Shown: positions 42,391 through 51,762, numbered from the stretch's first letter. The stretch is 64,000 bases of DNA from Flavobacterium branchiicola (GCF_018383905.1 NZ_JAGYWA010000004.1:661201-725200), one strand, 5' to 3'. The notes: generated from the sequence alone by a model not told the origin. Program-made: numbers and translations.

Positions 42391-43203
42391 ATGAATCCAA
42401 ACAAAGCATTATGGGAAAAAGGCGATTTTACGCGCGTTGCAGAATCTATGAGAGAAAGTGGTGCGGAATTGGTTGCCAAAATTGGAATTAGAGAAAATCT
42501 TAACGTTTTAGATCTCGGCTGTGGCGATGGCACTACCGCAATACCTTCAGCAAAATTAGGAGCCAATGTTTTAGGCGTTGATATAGCAAGAAATTTAGTT
42601 GAAGCTGGTAATCTTCGAGTAAAAAAAGAAGGACTGGTTAATATTGTATTTCAAGAAGGTGACGCAACTGATTTAAATGAACTAAAAAATCAATCTTACG
42701 ATGTTACGATGAGTATTTTTGGGGCAATGTTTGCACCAAAGCCTTTTGATGTTGCTAAAGAAATGGTGCGTGTCACACGACCTGGAGGTAAAATTATTAT
42801 GGGTAATTGGATACCGGGAGATCCAACGTTGATTGCACAAATTTTGAAAATTAGTTCTGAATTTACACCTCCGCCTCCTGAAGGTTTTGTAAGTCCAATG
42901 CTTTGGGGTATTGAGGATAACGTAATTGAAAGATTCACAAATGCGGGTGTTCCTAAAGAAAATATTTCTTTTGAAAGAGATACCTTTACGTTTAAAGCTG
43001 CATTTCCACCTTCGGAGTGGCTAAATCGATTAAAAAATTTCTATGGCCCAACGATGAATGCTTTTGAGGCTGCTGAACAAAATGGAAAAACTTCGGATTT
43101 GTATGCTAAACTTGAAGGATTAGTTAATAGCCAAAACCAAAGTGATGACAAAAATTCTACATCAATTCCCGCAACTTATCTTCGTGTTACAGTTTTGGCT
43201 TAA
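42391..43203 (+). CDS. Class I SAM-dependent methyltransferase (270 aa)
   Basis: Motif I VLDLGCGDGTTAIPSAKLG at about residues 43-61, acidic motif II GVDIARNLVE, motif III GDATDL and motif IV-like YDVTMSIFGAMFAPKPFDVAKEMVRVTRPGGKIIMGNW. This is the UbiE/Methyltransf_11-type small-molecule fold; the substrate cannot be told. The gene lies between ygiD and a decayed fragment of a ygiD-like gene, so its position here may result from an insertion or duplication. Confidence 0.88.
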   Translation: MNPNKALWEKGDFTRVAESMRESGAELVAKIGIRENLNVLDLGCGDGTTAIPSAKLGANVLGVDIARNLVEAGNLRVKKEGLVNIVFQEGDATDLNELKNQSYDVTMSIFGAMFAPKPFDVAKEMVRVTRPGGKIIMGNWIPGDPTLIAQILKISSEFTPPPPEGFVSPMLWGIEDNVIERFTNAGVPKENISFERDTFTFKAAFPPSEWLNRLKNFYGPTMNAFEAAEQNGKTSDLYAKLEGLVNSQNQSDDKNSTSIPATYLRVTVLA

Positions 43204-43238
43204 TTTTTTGTCTTAATAGATAAGGCAAGAAGGTTTTT

Positions 43239-43313
43239 ACCGATGAGCTAGATTTGTTTAATAATAAATTATTAGTAGACTCATAAAGTATGACCTCAGT
43301 AAAAATAATGTAA
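43239..43313 (+). pseudogene. Relic of a second ygiD-like gene (last 25 codons)
   Basis: Read in frame, it gives TDELDLFNNKLLVDS, a TAA, then SMTSVKIM and stop, against TDELDLFNDKLLAGSLSMTSVKIL at the end of the intact ygiD. By eye about 57 of 75 bases agree and most changes are synonymous, so the source was a diverged functional paralogue or homologue, not a recent copy. The homology begins abruptly at 43239; the sequence before it (after the methyltransferase stop) does not match ygiD. Confidence 0.75.
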
Positions 43314-43320
43314 TTATAAC

Positions 43321-43386
43321 TTAGTGAATCTCTGCGAAAATCTTTGCGTGACATTGTGTAGCAATTCTGCCACAGAGATTCACTAA
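43321..43386. terminator. Inverted repeat between the ygiD relic and the PQQ-propeller gene
   Basis: TTAGTGAATCTCTG (43321-43334) and its exact complement (43373-43386). It separates convergent transcripts and may act as a terminator or stability element; flanking T runs are weak. Confidence 0.5.
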
Positions 43387-43391
43387 TAGAA

Positions 43392-44726
43392 TTATTCACC
43401 TTTCAAATTATAAGCATACAAATATCCATCTGCACTACCAAAATAAGCAGTATTGTTATTTATAAATGGTGAGGAAACAATTGGTCCCAGTTTATAAAAT
43501 TCATCCATTACTTTAAGGTTTTCGGGATAAATCGTTAAATCTGCATCTTTAGAAGCATGTGCAAAATCAAGATGGTTGTTATTGAGGATTTCGGTAGCAT
43601 ATTTTTCTCGGTTCTCAGTACTTACAAAAGAGGATTCTTTTCCGTCTGAAAGTAGATTTAAAGCGAAAAAGTTACCAGTAAAATCCCCAAAATAGGCTGT
43701 ATTTCCTGATATTGCTGGTGAAGAATAGATATAGCCATTTCCTTTAAATCGGTATTTTTCCTTTCCTGTTTTCGCGTCAAGCGCTAATAATGCGTATGTA
43801 TCAGAAGTTCCAACATAAATGGTATTATCTTTTACAACCGCCGAACTCAAAATCCATGAATTTTCAGCATTGTATTTCCAAGCTAATTTTCCGGTATCAG
43901 CATTAAGTGCAAATAAATAAGGATCTCTTGCTCCAAAATAAACTATTCCATTTGATACTACAGCAGAAGCCTGAATGCCTTTAAAACCAGTTTTAACGTC
44001 AGTTGAATAGCGCCATTTTTCTTTTCCTGTTTTACAATTTAAAGCATAGAAAATCCCGTCCCATCCGCCAAAATAAAAAATTTCTTTTTCGATAACAGGA
44101 GTACTATGAATCGGTTCATGGGTTTTGAAAGTCCATTTTAAAGCACCATTTTTTGAATCTACTGCATAGATATTTCCGTCGCTGCTTCCAAAAATGGTCA
44201 AGGATGTAGTGTTGTTTTTGAAAATAACAGGAGATGATAAATAAAAATCCCATAAATCGTTCATTAGCATGTCATTTGGTTTCATTCCCCACATTCCAAC
44301 CTCTCTGTACCAGTGTTCACCTTTGGTTTTGAATTTCCAGATTTGCTTTCCGGTTGTTGCATTTACGGCATAATAATACCCGTCAAAACTTCCGAAATAA
44401 AGGATGTTTTCAGAAATGGATGCAGAGCTATGAATGGCTCCATTTGTTTTAAACTTCCATTTTTGTTTACCGGATTTCTCATCAATTGCATAAAAGAAAC
44501 CGTCTTCACTTCCGATATATACAATTCCGTTTTGAGCAATAGGAGAAGAAAAAATCTTGCCATTGGTTTTAAATTTCCATTTTAAATCTGCCAGTGGCTG
44601 ATATCCTTTTCCGCTAAAAAGTCTGTCTGAGAATGCATTGATTGTTTTGTTTTTATTTTGGCTTAAAGCCGAATAATTAAAACCTAAATTCACTAAAAAC
44701 AATAATAAAATCAATGCTTTTTTCAT
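43392..44726 (-). CDS. Secreted PQQ-like beta-propeller protein (444 aa)
   Basis: Signal peptide MKKALILLLFLVNLGFNYSALSQ (about 1-23), then repeated propeller blades with the pattern KWKFKTxGxIxSSPxxxNGIVYIGSxDGxxYAxDxKxGKxxW at about residues 48-90, 91-130, 175-215, 216-255, 260-300, 305-345 and 395-444. BamB has this fold, but the signal ends without a lipobox and the number of blades differs, so I do not call it BamB. The sequence lacks quinoprotein active-site residues that I could recognise, so an enzyme role is not supported. Expected periplasmic or surface protein; function unknown. Confidence 0.87.
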   Translation of the reverse strand: MKKALILLLFLVNLGFNYSALSQNKNKTINAFSDRLFSGKGYQPLADLKWKFKTNGKIFSSPIAQNGIVYIGSEDGFFYAIDEKSGKQKWKFKTNGAIHSSASISENILYFGSFDGYYYAVNATTGKQIWKFKTKGEHWYREVGMWGMKPNDMLMNDLWDFYLSSPVIFKNNTTSLTIFGSSDGNIYAVDSKNGALKWTFKTHEPIHSTPVIEKEIFYFGGWDGIFYALNCKTGKEKWRYSTDVKTGFKGIQASAVVSNGIVYFGARDPYLFALNADTGKLAWKYNAENSWILSSAVVKDNTIYVGTSDTYALLALDAKTGKEKYRFKGNGYIYSSPAISGNTAYFGDFTGNFFALNLLSDGKESSFVSTENREKYATEILNNNHLDFAHASKDADLTIYPENLKVMDEFYKLGPIVSSPFINNNTAYFGSADGYLYAYNLKGE

Positions 44727-44828
44727 GGCTTCTTTTTTCTTATAAATATAATGTATTTTTTAAAATGCTGCCAATCAGTTTTGTAACGATCTATTTGAAT
44801 TATGTTTTTTATCTAAGATTTGAATACT

Positions 44829-44836
44829 TACATTTG
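44829..44836 (+). promoter_or_regulatory. Candidate -7 element TACATTTG of kdsB
   Basis: Exact TAnnTTTG match 24 bases upstream of the kdsB ATG. Confidence 0.5.
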
Positions 44837-44860
44837 TTTGACTTTAAAAATTGATTTATA

Positions 44861-45595
44861 ATGAAAATAATAGCGGTTATTCCGGCGCGATATGCTTCAA
44901 CACGTTTTCCTGCAAAGCTGATGCAGGATTTGGGAGGCAAAACGGTAATTCTAAGAACATACGAAGCTGCGGTTTCGACAAATTTATTTGATGATGTGTT
45001 TGTTGTAACGGATTCTGATTTGATTTTTGATGAAATTGTATCGAATGGCGGAAAAGCAATTATGAGTATCAAAGAACATGAATCAGGAAGTGACCGTATT
45101 GCAGAAGCAATTGCTAATCTCGATGTTGATATTGTAGTAAATGTGCAAGGTGACGAACCTTTTACAGAAGCCGCACCATTAGAACAAGTTTTGTCTGTTT
45201 TTAAAAATGATAAGGAGAAAAAGGTTGATTTGGCTTCGCTTATGCGTGAAATAACAAATGAAGAAGAAATCAATAATCCTAATAATGTAAAAGTTGTGGT
45301 AGACCAATCACAGTTTGCTTTGTATTTTTCAAGATCAGTGATTCCGTATCCAAGAGATAAAGATGTTGGCGTTCGATATTTCCAACACATCGGAATTTAT
45401 GCTTTTAGAAAACAGGCTTTGCTGGATTTCTACAGTCTGCCAATGAAGTCTTTGGAAGCTTCTGAAAAGCTAGAGCAATTACGCTATTTAGAATTCGGAA
45501 AACGCATCAAAATGGTTGAAACAACGCACGTTGGAATCGGAATTGATACGGTTGAAGATTTAGAAAAGGCGAGGGCTATTTTGGCTTCTAGATAG
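44861..45595 (+). CDS. kdsB: 3-deoxy-manno-octulosonate cytidylyltransferase (CMP-Kdo synthetase)
   Basis: Activates Kdo with CTP to CMP-Kdo for lipopolysaccharide core synthesis. The nucleotide-binding start [21 protein letters not shown] (1-21), GSDRIAEA (about 76-83), VNVQGDEPF (about 94-102) and [15 protein letters not shown] (about 176-190) are all conserved. 244 aa is full length. It indicates a Kdo-containing LPS or lipooligosaccharide. No other Kdo genes are adjacent. Confidence 0.97.
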   Translation: MKIIAVIPARYASTRFPAKLMQDLGGKTVILRTYEAAVSTNLFDDVFVVTDSDLIFDEIVSNGGKAIMSIKEHESGSDRIAEAIANLDVDIVVNVQGDEPFTEAAPLEQVLSVFKNDKEKKVDLASLMREITNEEEINNPNNVKVVVDQSQFALYFSRSVIPYPRDKDVGVRYFQHIGIYAFRKQALLDFYSLPMKSLEASEKLEQLRYLEFGKRIKMVETTHVGIGIDTVEDLEKARAILASR

Positions 45596-45628
45596 ATTGC
45601 GTGAAATAGCACGCGGATTAAACGGATT

Positions 45629-45644
45629 CGCTTTCGCGAAAGCG
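45629..45644. repeat. Perfect 16-bp palindrome CGCTTTCGCGAAAGCG
   Basis: Self-complementary sequence in the kdsB downstream gap; distinctly GC-richer than its surroundings. It may be part of a dispersed intergenic element. Confidence 0.6.
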
Positions 45645-45682
45645 CGGTTTTAAAACGGATTTTTAATATTAAACGCATTTCG

Positions 45683-45707
45683 TGTCATTTCGACGTAAGG
45701 AGAAATC
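45683..45707. repeat. REP-like arm, upstream of the 119-aa gene
   Basis: Same 25 bases as in the left arm of the element at 4035-4062 (TGTCATTTCGACGTAAGGAG...). Its inverted partner is at 46133-46160, on the other side of the small gene. Confidence 0.75.
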
Positions 45708-45773
45708 TTCGCAAGAAATTCTACAAAGATTTTCAATATTTTTATAATTTAAGTCTTAATCAAAATTTAGAAA

Positions 45774-46133
45774 ATGGACGGATTGGAGGAAATTTTAGGT
45801 AAAAAAGACAAAATTATTATTGTTGTTATGTTGGTTTTTGTTTTTGCTTTCATTTTTATATTGAATGGTTTTGGATATTTTGAAAATCAAAAAATAGATG
45901 AAGTATTAAATGAAGAATTTGAGACAATTGTAATTGATAAATATATCGATAAGTCAAATCATATGACACCAAAAGTTAAACTCTCTAATGGAAATGAAAT
46001 GATAAATTTCTTTCCGAAAAGTAATGTTGAATTGAGTTCAGGAGATAGTTTGGTGAAGAGAAAGAATTCAACTGATATGCTTGTTTTTAGAGATAAAAAA
46101 CTTGTTTATAGTATTAGTATGCTTGATAATTAG
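45774..46133 (+). CDS. Hypothetical single-pass membrane protein (119 aa) bracketed by inverted REP-like arms
   Basis: Not recognised. A short charged N-terminus MDGLEEILGKKDK precedes one hydrophobic helix (about residues 14-34, IIIVVMLVFVFAFIFILNGFG), then a beta-rich domain with a pattern like LNEEFETIVIDKYIDKSNHMTPKVKLSNGNE and SGDSLVKRKNSTDMLVFRDKKLVY. No catalytic motif. Flanked at 45683 and 46133 by oppositely oriented copies of the repeat also found at 4035-4141; the last base of its TAG stop is the first base of the right copy. That arrangement suggests the repeat pair may have captured or moved the gene (inference). Confidence 0.7.
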   Translation: MDGLEEILGKKDKIIIVVMLVFVFAFIFILNGFGYFENQKIDEVLNEEFETIVIDKYIDKSNHMTPKVKLSNGNEMINFFPKSNVELSSGDSLVKRKNSTDMLVFRDKKLVYSISMLDN

Positions 46134-46160
46134 ATTTCTCCTCACGTCGAAATGACAAAC
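46133..46160. repeat. REP-like arm, downstream of the 119-aa gene
   Basis: Begins GATTTCTCCTCACGTCGAAA, one mismatch from the right arm at 4114-4141. Overlaps the stop codon of the 119-aa gene by one base. Confidence 0.75.
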
Positions 46161-46175
46161 TTTGCGTTAAATCAC

Positions 46176-46205
46176 AAAAAAAGCTCCAAATTTTGGAGCT
46201 TTTTT
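46176..46205. terminator. Bidirectional terminator
   Basis: AAAAAAGCTCCAAA faces TTTGGAGCTTTTTT with almost no loop. Serves the 119-aa gene and the convergent E1 dehydrogenase gene. Confidence 0.85.
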
Positions 46206-46228
46206 ATATTTACAATCGAACTAAATCC

Positions 46229-48640
46229 TTAATATAAACTAGGATATTTAGAAGGATTAACTTCATTCATCATGCTGTAGATTTTTTCAAAAATATCTTC
46301 GGCAGAAGGTTTAGAGAAATAATCTCCATCAGTTCCATAAGCTGGTCTGTGGGCTTTTGCAGCAAGAGTTTGCGGTTTACTGTCAAGATATTTGTAAGCA
46401 TCTTGTTCTTCAAGAATTTGTTGCATGATGTAAGCAGAAGCTCCACCAGGAACATCTTCGTCGATTACTAAAAGACGATTTGTTTTTGCAATACTTTTTA
46501 CAATATCTTTATTTACATCAAAAGGAAGTAAAGATTGAATATCAATAACTTCACAGTCAATTCCTAAGTCTAAAAGTTCATTTGCTGCCTGATGTACCAA
46601 TCTTAAAGTTGAACCGTAAGAAACTAAAGTAATATCGGTACCTTCTTTTAATGTTTCAACAACACCAATTGGCGTTTTAAATTCACCAAAGTTCAAAGGT
46701 GTTTTTTCTTTTAAGCGGTAACCATTTAAACATTCAATAACTAAAGCCGGTTCATCACACTCTAAAAGTGTATTGTAGAATCCTGCAGCCTGAGTCATAT
46801 CTCTTGGAACCAAAACATGAATTCCGCGAATAGCGTTGATTATCATTCCCATTGGTGAACCAGAATGCCAGATACCTTCTAGACGGTGTCCGCGTGTTCT
46901 GATGATTAATGGTGCTTTTTGTTTTCCAACAGTTCTATATTGTAATGTAGCTAAATCGTCACTCATGATCTGAATAGCATACAATAGATAATCTAAATAT
47001 TGAATTTCAGCAATCGGACGTAAACCTCTTAATGCCATTCCAATTCCCTGACCTAATATGGTTGCTTCACGAATACCAACATCGGCAACACGAAGCTCTC
47101 CGTATTTCTCCTGCATTCCTTCCAGACCTTGGTTAACATCTCCAATGTTTCCAACATCTTCACCAAAAATTAAAGTTTCAGGATATTTAGAAAACAAAGC
47201 ATCAAAGTTATCACGAAGAATCATACGACCGTCAGAATCTGGTTTTGTATTTTCACCATATTCAGGAAGTACTTTTTTTACAGAAAATACATTTTTATCT
47301 GAAGCAGAGTGTAAATTACTGCTGAATTTCGGCTGCGTAATTTCAATATAATTGGTAATCCAGTCCGCTAATAAAGTCTTGCTATTTGGAACTTCGATGA
47401 AACGTAAAATCTTACGTGCATAAACCAGTAACTCCTTTTTTAAAGGCGCTTTAATAGCATTTAATTCAGAAATGTATTTTTTAATTCTGTCTTTATGGTT
47501 GATACTTGCTTCTGCAATTTGTTCTAATAAAGCCAGAAGATTTTTTTGATCTTCAATAATTGGATTAATAAAGGAGTTCCAGGCCTCTTTTTTAGCCTGC
47601 ATTACTTCATTCTTTAATTCAAAATCAATTTCAGCAAGTTCTTCAGGAGATGCAATATTGATAGCGATCATCCATAAACGCATCTGACGGATACAATCAA
47701 AATCTCTTTCCCAAGCCAGTCTTTCTCCATTTTTGTAACGTTCGTGAGAACCAGAAGTAGAGTGTCCCTGAGGTTGAGTTAATTCATTTACGTGAATTAA
47801 AACCGGAATATGTTCTTCACGCGCAATAGCTCCGGCTCTTTCATAAGTAGAAACCAGTTCGGCATAATCCCAACCTTTAACTCTGAAAATTTCGTAACCT
47901 TTTGCATCCTCATCTCTTTGATATCCTTTTAAGATTTCAGAAATGTTTTCTTTTGTTGTCTGGTGTCTTGCATGTACAGAAATCCCGTATTCGTCATCCC
48001 AAACACTCATCACCATTGGAACCTGTAAAACTCCGGCAGCATTTATAGTTTCAAAAAACAAACCTTCAGATGTACTTGCATTTCCTATAGTTCCCCATGC
48101 AACTTCGTTTCCATTTACAGTAAATTTGTCTTTGATGGTAATTCCGTCAACGTTTCTGTAAATTTTTGAAGCCTGAGCCAAACCTAATAATCTAGGCATT
48201 TGTCCGGCTGTAGGAGATATATCTGAGCTTGAATTTTTTTGTTTTGTTAAATCTTTCCATGATCCGTCTTCGTTCAAACTGTGCGTTACAAAGTGTCCGC
48301 CCATTTGTCTTCCCGCAGACATTGGATCAAAATCTAAATCGGTGTGACCGTATAAACCAGCAAAAAATTGTTTTGGAGTCAATTCTCCAATCGCCATCAT
48401 AAAAGTCTGATCACGATAGTATCCGGAACGGAAATCTCCATTTTTAAAGGCTTTTGCCATGGCAAGCTGCGGTACTTCTTTTCCGTCTCCAAAGATTCCA
48501 AACTTGGCTTTACCAGTTAGTACTTCTTTACGACCTAAAAGACTACATTCACGGCTAGTTACTGCAATTCTGTAGTCGTTCAATACCTCAGTTTTGAAAT
48601 CTTCAAATGTTAAAGTAGTATTGTTTTTTTCTTTTATCAT
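46229..48640 (-). CDS. Fused alpha/beta E1 component of a 2-oxoacid dehydrogenase (branched-chain type)
   Basis: Thiamine-diphosphate-dependent E1 that decarboxylates a 2-oxoacid, probably branched-chain 2-oxoacids. The alpha half (about residues 1-400) has GRKEVLTGKAKFGIFGDGKEVPQLAMAKAF, YYRDQTFMMAIG, GRQMGGHFVTHS and the ThDP/Mg motif in GTIGNASTSEGLFFETINAAGVL. The beta half (about 455-803) has ETLIFGEDVGNIGDVNQGLEGMQEKYG, GMALRGLRPIAEIQYLDY, TRGHRLEGIWHSG and DIQSLLPFDVNKDIV. In many bacteria these are two genes; the single 803-aa chain is the usual form in Flavobacteriia. No E2/E3 gene is adjacent. Confidence 0.93.
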   Translation of the reverse strand: MIKEKNNTTLTFEDFKTEVLNDYRIAVTSRECSLLGRKEVLTGKAKFGIFGDGKEVPQLAMAKAFKNGDFRSGYYRDQTFMMAIGELTPKQFFAGLYGHTDLDFDPMSAGRQMGGHFVTHSLNEDGSWKDLTKQKNSSSDISPTAGQMPRLLGLAQASKIYRNVDGITIKDKFTVNGNEVAWGTIGNASTSEGLFFETINAAGVLQVPMVMSVWDDEYGISVHARHQTTKENISEILKGYQRDEDAKGYEIFRVKGWDYAELVSTYERAGAIAREEHIPVLIHVNELTQPQGHSTSGSHERYKNGERLAWERDFDCIRQMRLWMIAINIASPEELAEIDFELKNEVMQAKKEAWNSFINPIIEDQKNLLALLEQIAEASINHKDRIKKYISELNAIKAPLKKELLVYARKILRFIEVPNSKTLLADWITNYIEITQPKFSSNLHSASDKNVFSVKKVLPEYGENTKPDSDGRMILRDNFDALFSKYPETLIFGEDVGNIGDVNQGLEGMQEKYGELRVADVGIREATILGQGIGMALRGLRPIAEIQYLDYLLYAIQIMSDDLATLQYRTVGKQKAPLIIRTRGHRLEGIWHSGSPMGMIINAIRGIHVLVPRDMTQAAGFYNTLLECDEPALVIECLNGYRLKEKTPLNFGEFKTPIGVVETLKEGTDITLVSYGSTLRLVHQAANELLDLGIDCEVIDIQSLLPFDVNKDIVKSIAKTNRLLVIDEDVPGGASAYIMQQILEEQDAYKYLDSKPQTLAAKAHRPAYGTDGDYFSKPSAEDIFEKIYSMMNEVNPSKYPSLY

Positions 48641-48828
48641 AATCTTGTAGGGTCATGTTGAGACTGCGAAATTACTTAAAAACAATCAATAATCATAATT
48701 CTTTAAAATAAATATAATTTAATTATTTGTATTTAAATTCAAAAAACTACGTATTTTATTTATGTTATTGTTGTTTAAATTTTAAAATTACTGAGAATAA
48801 TTCAAGGTTTTTTCTAAAATTTATTCGA

Positions 48829-51657
48829 TTAAAGCCATTTTCGAGTAAAAAGATTGACTAATGTTTTTGGTGAGAAAGTGAGAACAAATCTAATTTTTTC
48901 GTTGTATTTATTTTGAGTAATCTCCCATCCGTTATTCGAATAAACCGGAAAATAAAATTCAAAGTAATCCTGAACCAAATTTAAACGGATTCCGCTGTCG
49001 TAGGCAAAAAAGTCTTTTTGATGCTTATTTTTTAAGAAACCAACATCGCCATAAACTTCAATCCAGTTCCAAATGGCATAGCTTCCATTTAAAGTTGCCA
49101 TCCATTGATTGGCATATGCTGGTTCTAGTTTTGATTTAAAACCTCCTTCGGCCATAATATATTGCTGACTAAAGAAACCTGTGCTTTCAGACCTTCCGTA
49201 AAAATTGTAATCAAAAAGATAATCAGTTGGTCGGTCTAAACCAAAGCTAAAATAATCTGAATTAGTGCTATTATACAAGAAACTTCCGGCGTATAAACGC
49301 ACATTTAATTTTCTGTTATTTTCAAATAATCTTCTGTATTCTACTTCACCGGATAATTTTCCGAAATCACCGGAAAATTGTACATCAGTCATAAAACTAA
49401 AATGATCTACCAATTCTGTTTTTGTGTTAGAATAGCGGGCATTGAAAACAGAATAATTAGGTTTAGAATTATCAGTAATAAAGTCACTTTCTTCTCTGTT
49501 TACAATAACCTGTCGTAATAAAATAAGCTGCTTTCTATTGTCTCTGAAGTTTTCTTCGCGAATGCGAAACTGAACCATCGGATTTAAACGTAAATAAGTA
49601 GCATCTGGAGCGTAATGGTAATAATTTTGACTAATAGAATATTTTACATTATAAAGTGTACTATTGCGATAATACTGACTCCATGAAAAAGCCGAAGAAC
49701 CAGATATTGTTCCGGCTTTAATTGAATATGCAGGATTGATATCAAAATTAAAAGGTTTGTCCAGAATCGTCTTATTGTGAAAACGAATTCCGGGAGTAAA
49801 ACCGTCATAGTAATTATACGTTAATGTAGGTATGTATAATATCTGATTGTAATAAGGATCTTCTAAATCTTTTGCAAAATTGAATTTTATCGGACGATTG
49901 GTAATTGCAATGCTTTTTAAAGACTTCCAGTTGTTTCTCTGGTTAAATTCGGGAACTTCGTTATCGTAGTTAATAACAATTTTATCTGCATTTTTTCGGT
50001 CAAATTGATAAACAGAATCCGCTTTTGTTGGCTCAATCCATTTTTTAAAAACAACCTCTTTCTTTTTAACACCATAAATTGGAATTGGAGCATAAATACC
50101 GGTTTTGTTTTTTATAGAAAATTGAACACTGTCAGCCGTTCGGGAAACGTGCCCAAATTTGTAGTCAATAATATCTCGTGAATCAATAATAGTTTTAAAG
50201 AACCAGTCGATGTTTTTTGGAGATTTTTTGATTAGAATATTTTCAAAATCATAACGGTTTGTCTGTTCTGTTTTATTCAGATTATAAAATTCAGAAATAC
50301 TTTCCGGAACAATATTATGATTTAAATAATCATCTAGATAGCTTAAACTTAAACCTGCACGATATTTACTCGCAATTTGTTCGTTAAACTTTATCAAAGT
50401 ATTTTTTGGGTCTCCCAAAGGCTGATCTAGATTTTTACGAGCCATTAACATATAATAATAGCTGTATTGCTCATTAAAAGTCAGATTGGTTATATTATAA
50501 CTTTTAAAGAGTTTTATTTCAGAAAGTCTTCCCAACATTTTTTCATCCAAATGATTTTCCTCCATATATTTCATCATGGCAAAAATCTGAATCCCGTCAT
50601 AAACCCAATTGTCTTTTCGTGGATCCAGTCGCAAACTATTCTTTAGATAATTATTCAGATACGTTTTGAAGAAAGTAATTTCAAACATAAACTCATCTGA
50701 AAATGGACTGATAAATGAAGGAAGCTGATTTAATCCATAGAATGGATTTCGGTCATAATCTGCTTGCGAAACTGTAATTTTCTGATGCGGATATTGACCG
50801 ATAAAATCATTAGCAAATTTTGCAACTCTGTCTATAACAACTGCTTTTTGTATTTCACTGATTTTTTTATTCTTCAAATCAGATAAAACTTCAATTGTCC
50901 CATTGTCGTAACTCCTGAAATTATTTTGTTTTTCAATGATTAAACTAAAATCGGTTCTGTTTTTTCCTGAAAATAAATAATTGGTAAAAGTTGAATTTGA
51001 TATGTCTTTTGAAACGGAATTTAAATCTGTTGTCACAGAATGGCTGTTCGGAACTTTTATTTCAACATCATAATCCATTACGGCATTGGCAATGTCATCA
51101 AGATTAAAATTACTGTATTTAATAAAACTGTGATCCTCAAAACGGGCAGGGCTTAAAAACCAGTTTTTTAAGTTCATTCCATTTGCATTAAAACCATAAT
51201 GGGTAAACTTATCACTTGGAATTTTCAGAATATAAGTAATATGCAAATCGATTTGTTCGCCCGGTTGCAGTTTTCGATTTAATTTTACGGTAATATAATC
51301 AGGATTTTTCTCTGTTCTTTCCCATTCAAGTGCTGTGAAATTTGAATCGGTCAGACTTAAAATAGTTGTATTTCCTCTTTCCGTTTCTTTTGCTAAATGA
51401 AATCCTCGGTAAAACTCATCAGAAAAACGTTTCGCCAAAGGTGTATTTTTATTAGAAAAAGCATTGTTCCAATCATTCAGAACAATAGAATCTATGCTGT
51501 CATTAGAAGTATTGTAATAGGTAATATCTTGTTTTACATTTAATGTTTTAAGTTCAAGATTTACCGCCACATCCATCTTTGACTGATGTTGTGCGTATTG
51601 TTTTATTGAGTGTAATAAAACAACGCATAGGATTATAATTTTGTAAATTGATTTCAA
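48829..51657 (-). CDS. M1-peptidase-like protein lacking HExxH, fused to an outer-membrane barrel (942 aa)
   Basis: Signal peptide MKSIYKIIILCVVLLHSIKQYAQ (about 1-23). Residues ~25-240 resemble the N-terminal beta domain of M1 aminopeptidases (LQPGEQIDLHITYILKIP; FTHYGFNANGMNLKNWFLSPARF), and ~265-440 the catalytic helical domain (YPHQKITVSQADYDRNPFYGLNQLP; NWVYDGIQIFAMMKYMEE). At the place of HExxH the sequence is FMFEITFFKTYLNN, and no HExxH occurs anywhere in the protein. Residues ~620-942 are strand-rich with aromatic girdles, like a surface-antigen barrel (RFHNKTILDKPFNFDINPAYSIKAG; C-terminal RFVLTFSPKTLVNLF). So it is predicted to be an outer-membrane protein with an inactive peptidase-fold periplasmic domain. 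The function is unknown. Confidence 0.8.
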   Translation of the reverse strand: MKSIYKIIILCVVLLHSIKQYAQHQSKMDVAVNLELKTLNVKQDITYYNTSNDSIDSIVLNDWNNAFSNKNTPLAKRFSDEFYRGFHLAKETERGNTTILSLTDSNFTALEWERTEKNPDYITVKLNRKLQPGEQIDLHITYILKIPSDKFTHYGFNANGMNLKNWFLSPARFEDHSFIKYSNFNLDDIANAVMDYDVEIKVPNSHSVTTDLNSVSKDISNSTFTNYLFSGKNRTDFSLIIEKQNNFRSYDNGTIEVLSDLKNKKISEIQKAVVIDRVAKFANDFIGQYPHQKITVSQADYDRNPFYGLNQLPSFISPFSDEFMFEITFFKTYLNNYLKNSLRLDPRKDNWVYDGIQIFAMMKYMEENHLDEKMLGRLSEIKLFKSYNITNLTFNEQYSYYYMLMARKNLDQPLGDPKNTLIKFNEQIASKYRAGLSLSYLDDYLNHNIVPESISEFYNLNKTEQTNRYDFENILIKKSPKNIDWFFKTIIDSRDIIDYKFGHVSRTADSVQFSIKNKTGIYAPIPIYGVKKKEVVFKKWIEPTKADSVYQFDRKNADKIVINYDNEVPEFNQRNNWKSLKSIAITNRPIKFNFAKDLEDPYYNQILYIPTLTYNYYDGFTPGIRFHNKTILDKPFNFDINPAYSIKAGTISGSSAFSWSQYYRNSTLYNVKYSISQNYYHYAPDATYLRLNPMVQFRIREENFRDNRKQLILLRQVIVNREESDFITDNSKPNYSVFNARYSNTKTELVDHFSFMTDVQFSGDFGKLSGEVEYRRLFENNRKLNVRLYAGSFLYNSTNSDYFSFGLDRPTDYLFDYNFYGRSESTGFFSQQYIMAEGGFKSKLEPAYANQWMATLNGSYAIWNWIEVYGDVGFLKNKHQKDFFAYDSGIRLNLVQDYFEFYFPVYSNNGWEITQNKYNEKIRFVLTFSPKTLVNLFTRKWL

Positions 51658-51732
51658 ATAATGGCGTAAAAAATTATAAATCTATCTAAAGTTACGATTA
51701 AAATATTGATTCGGTTTTTGTAAAAATAGCAT

Positions 51733-51762
51733 AAAAAAAGCTGTTTTAAAAAACAGCTCTTA
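51733..51762 (-). terminator. Terminator of the LOG-family gene
   Basis: AAAAAGCTGTTTT faces AAAACAGCT; on the minus strand the stem is followed by a T run. Adjacent sequence (51765-51855) has the ATAAGTGAGGTAAGT element and its partner ACTTACGTGG. Confidence 0.75.

Noticed and set aside
44809..45390. 193-codon frame antisense to kdsB
   Set aside because: Opposite-strand shadow of a well conserved gene, with atypical composition and no promoter.
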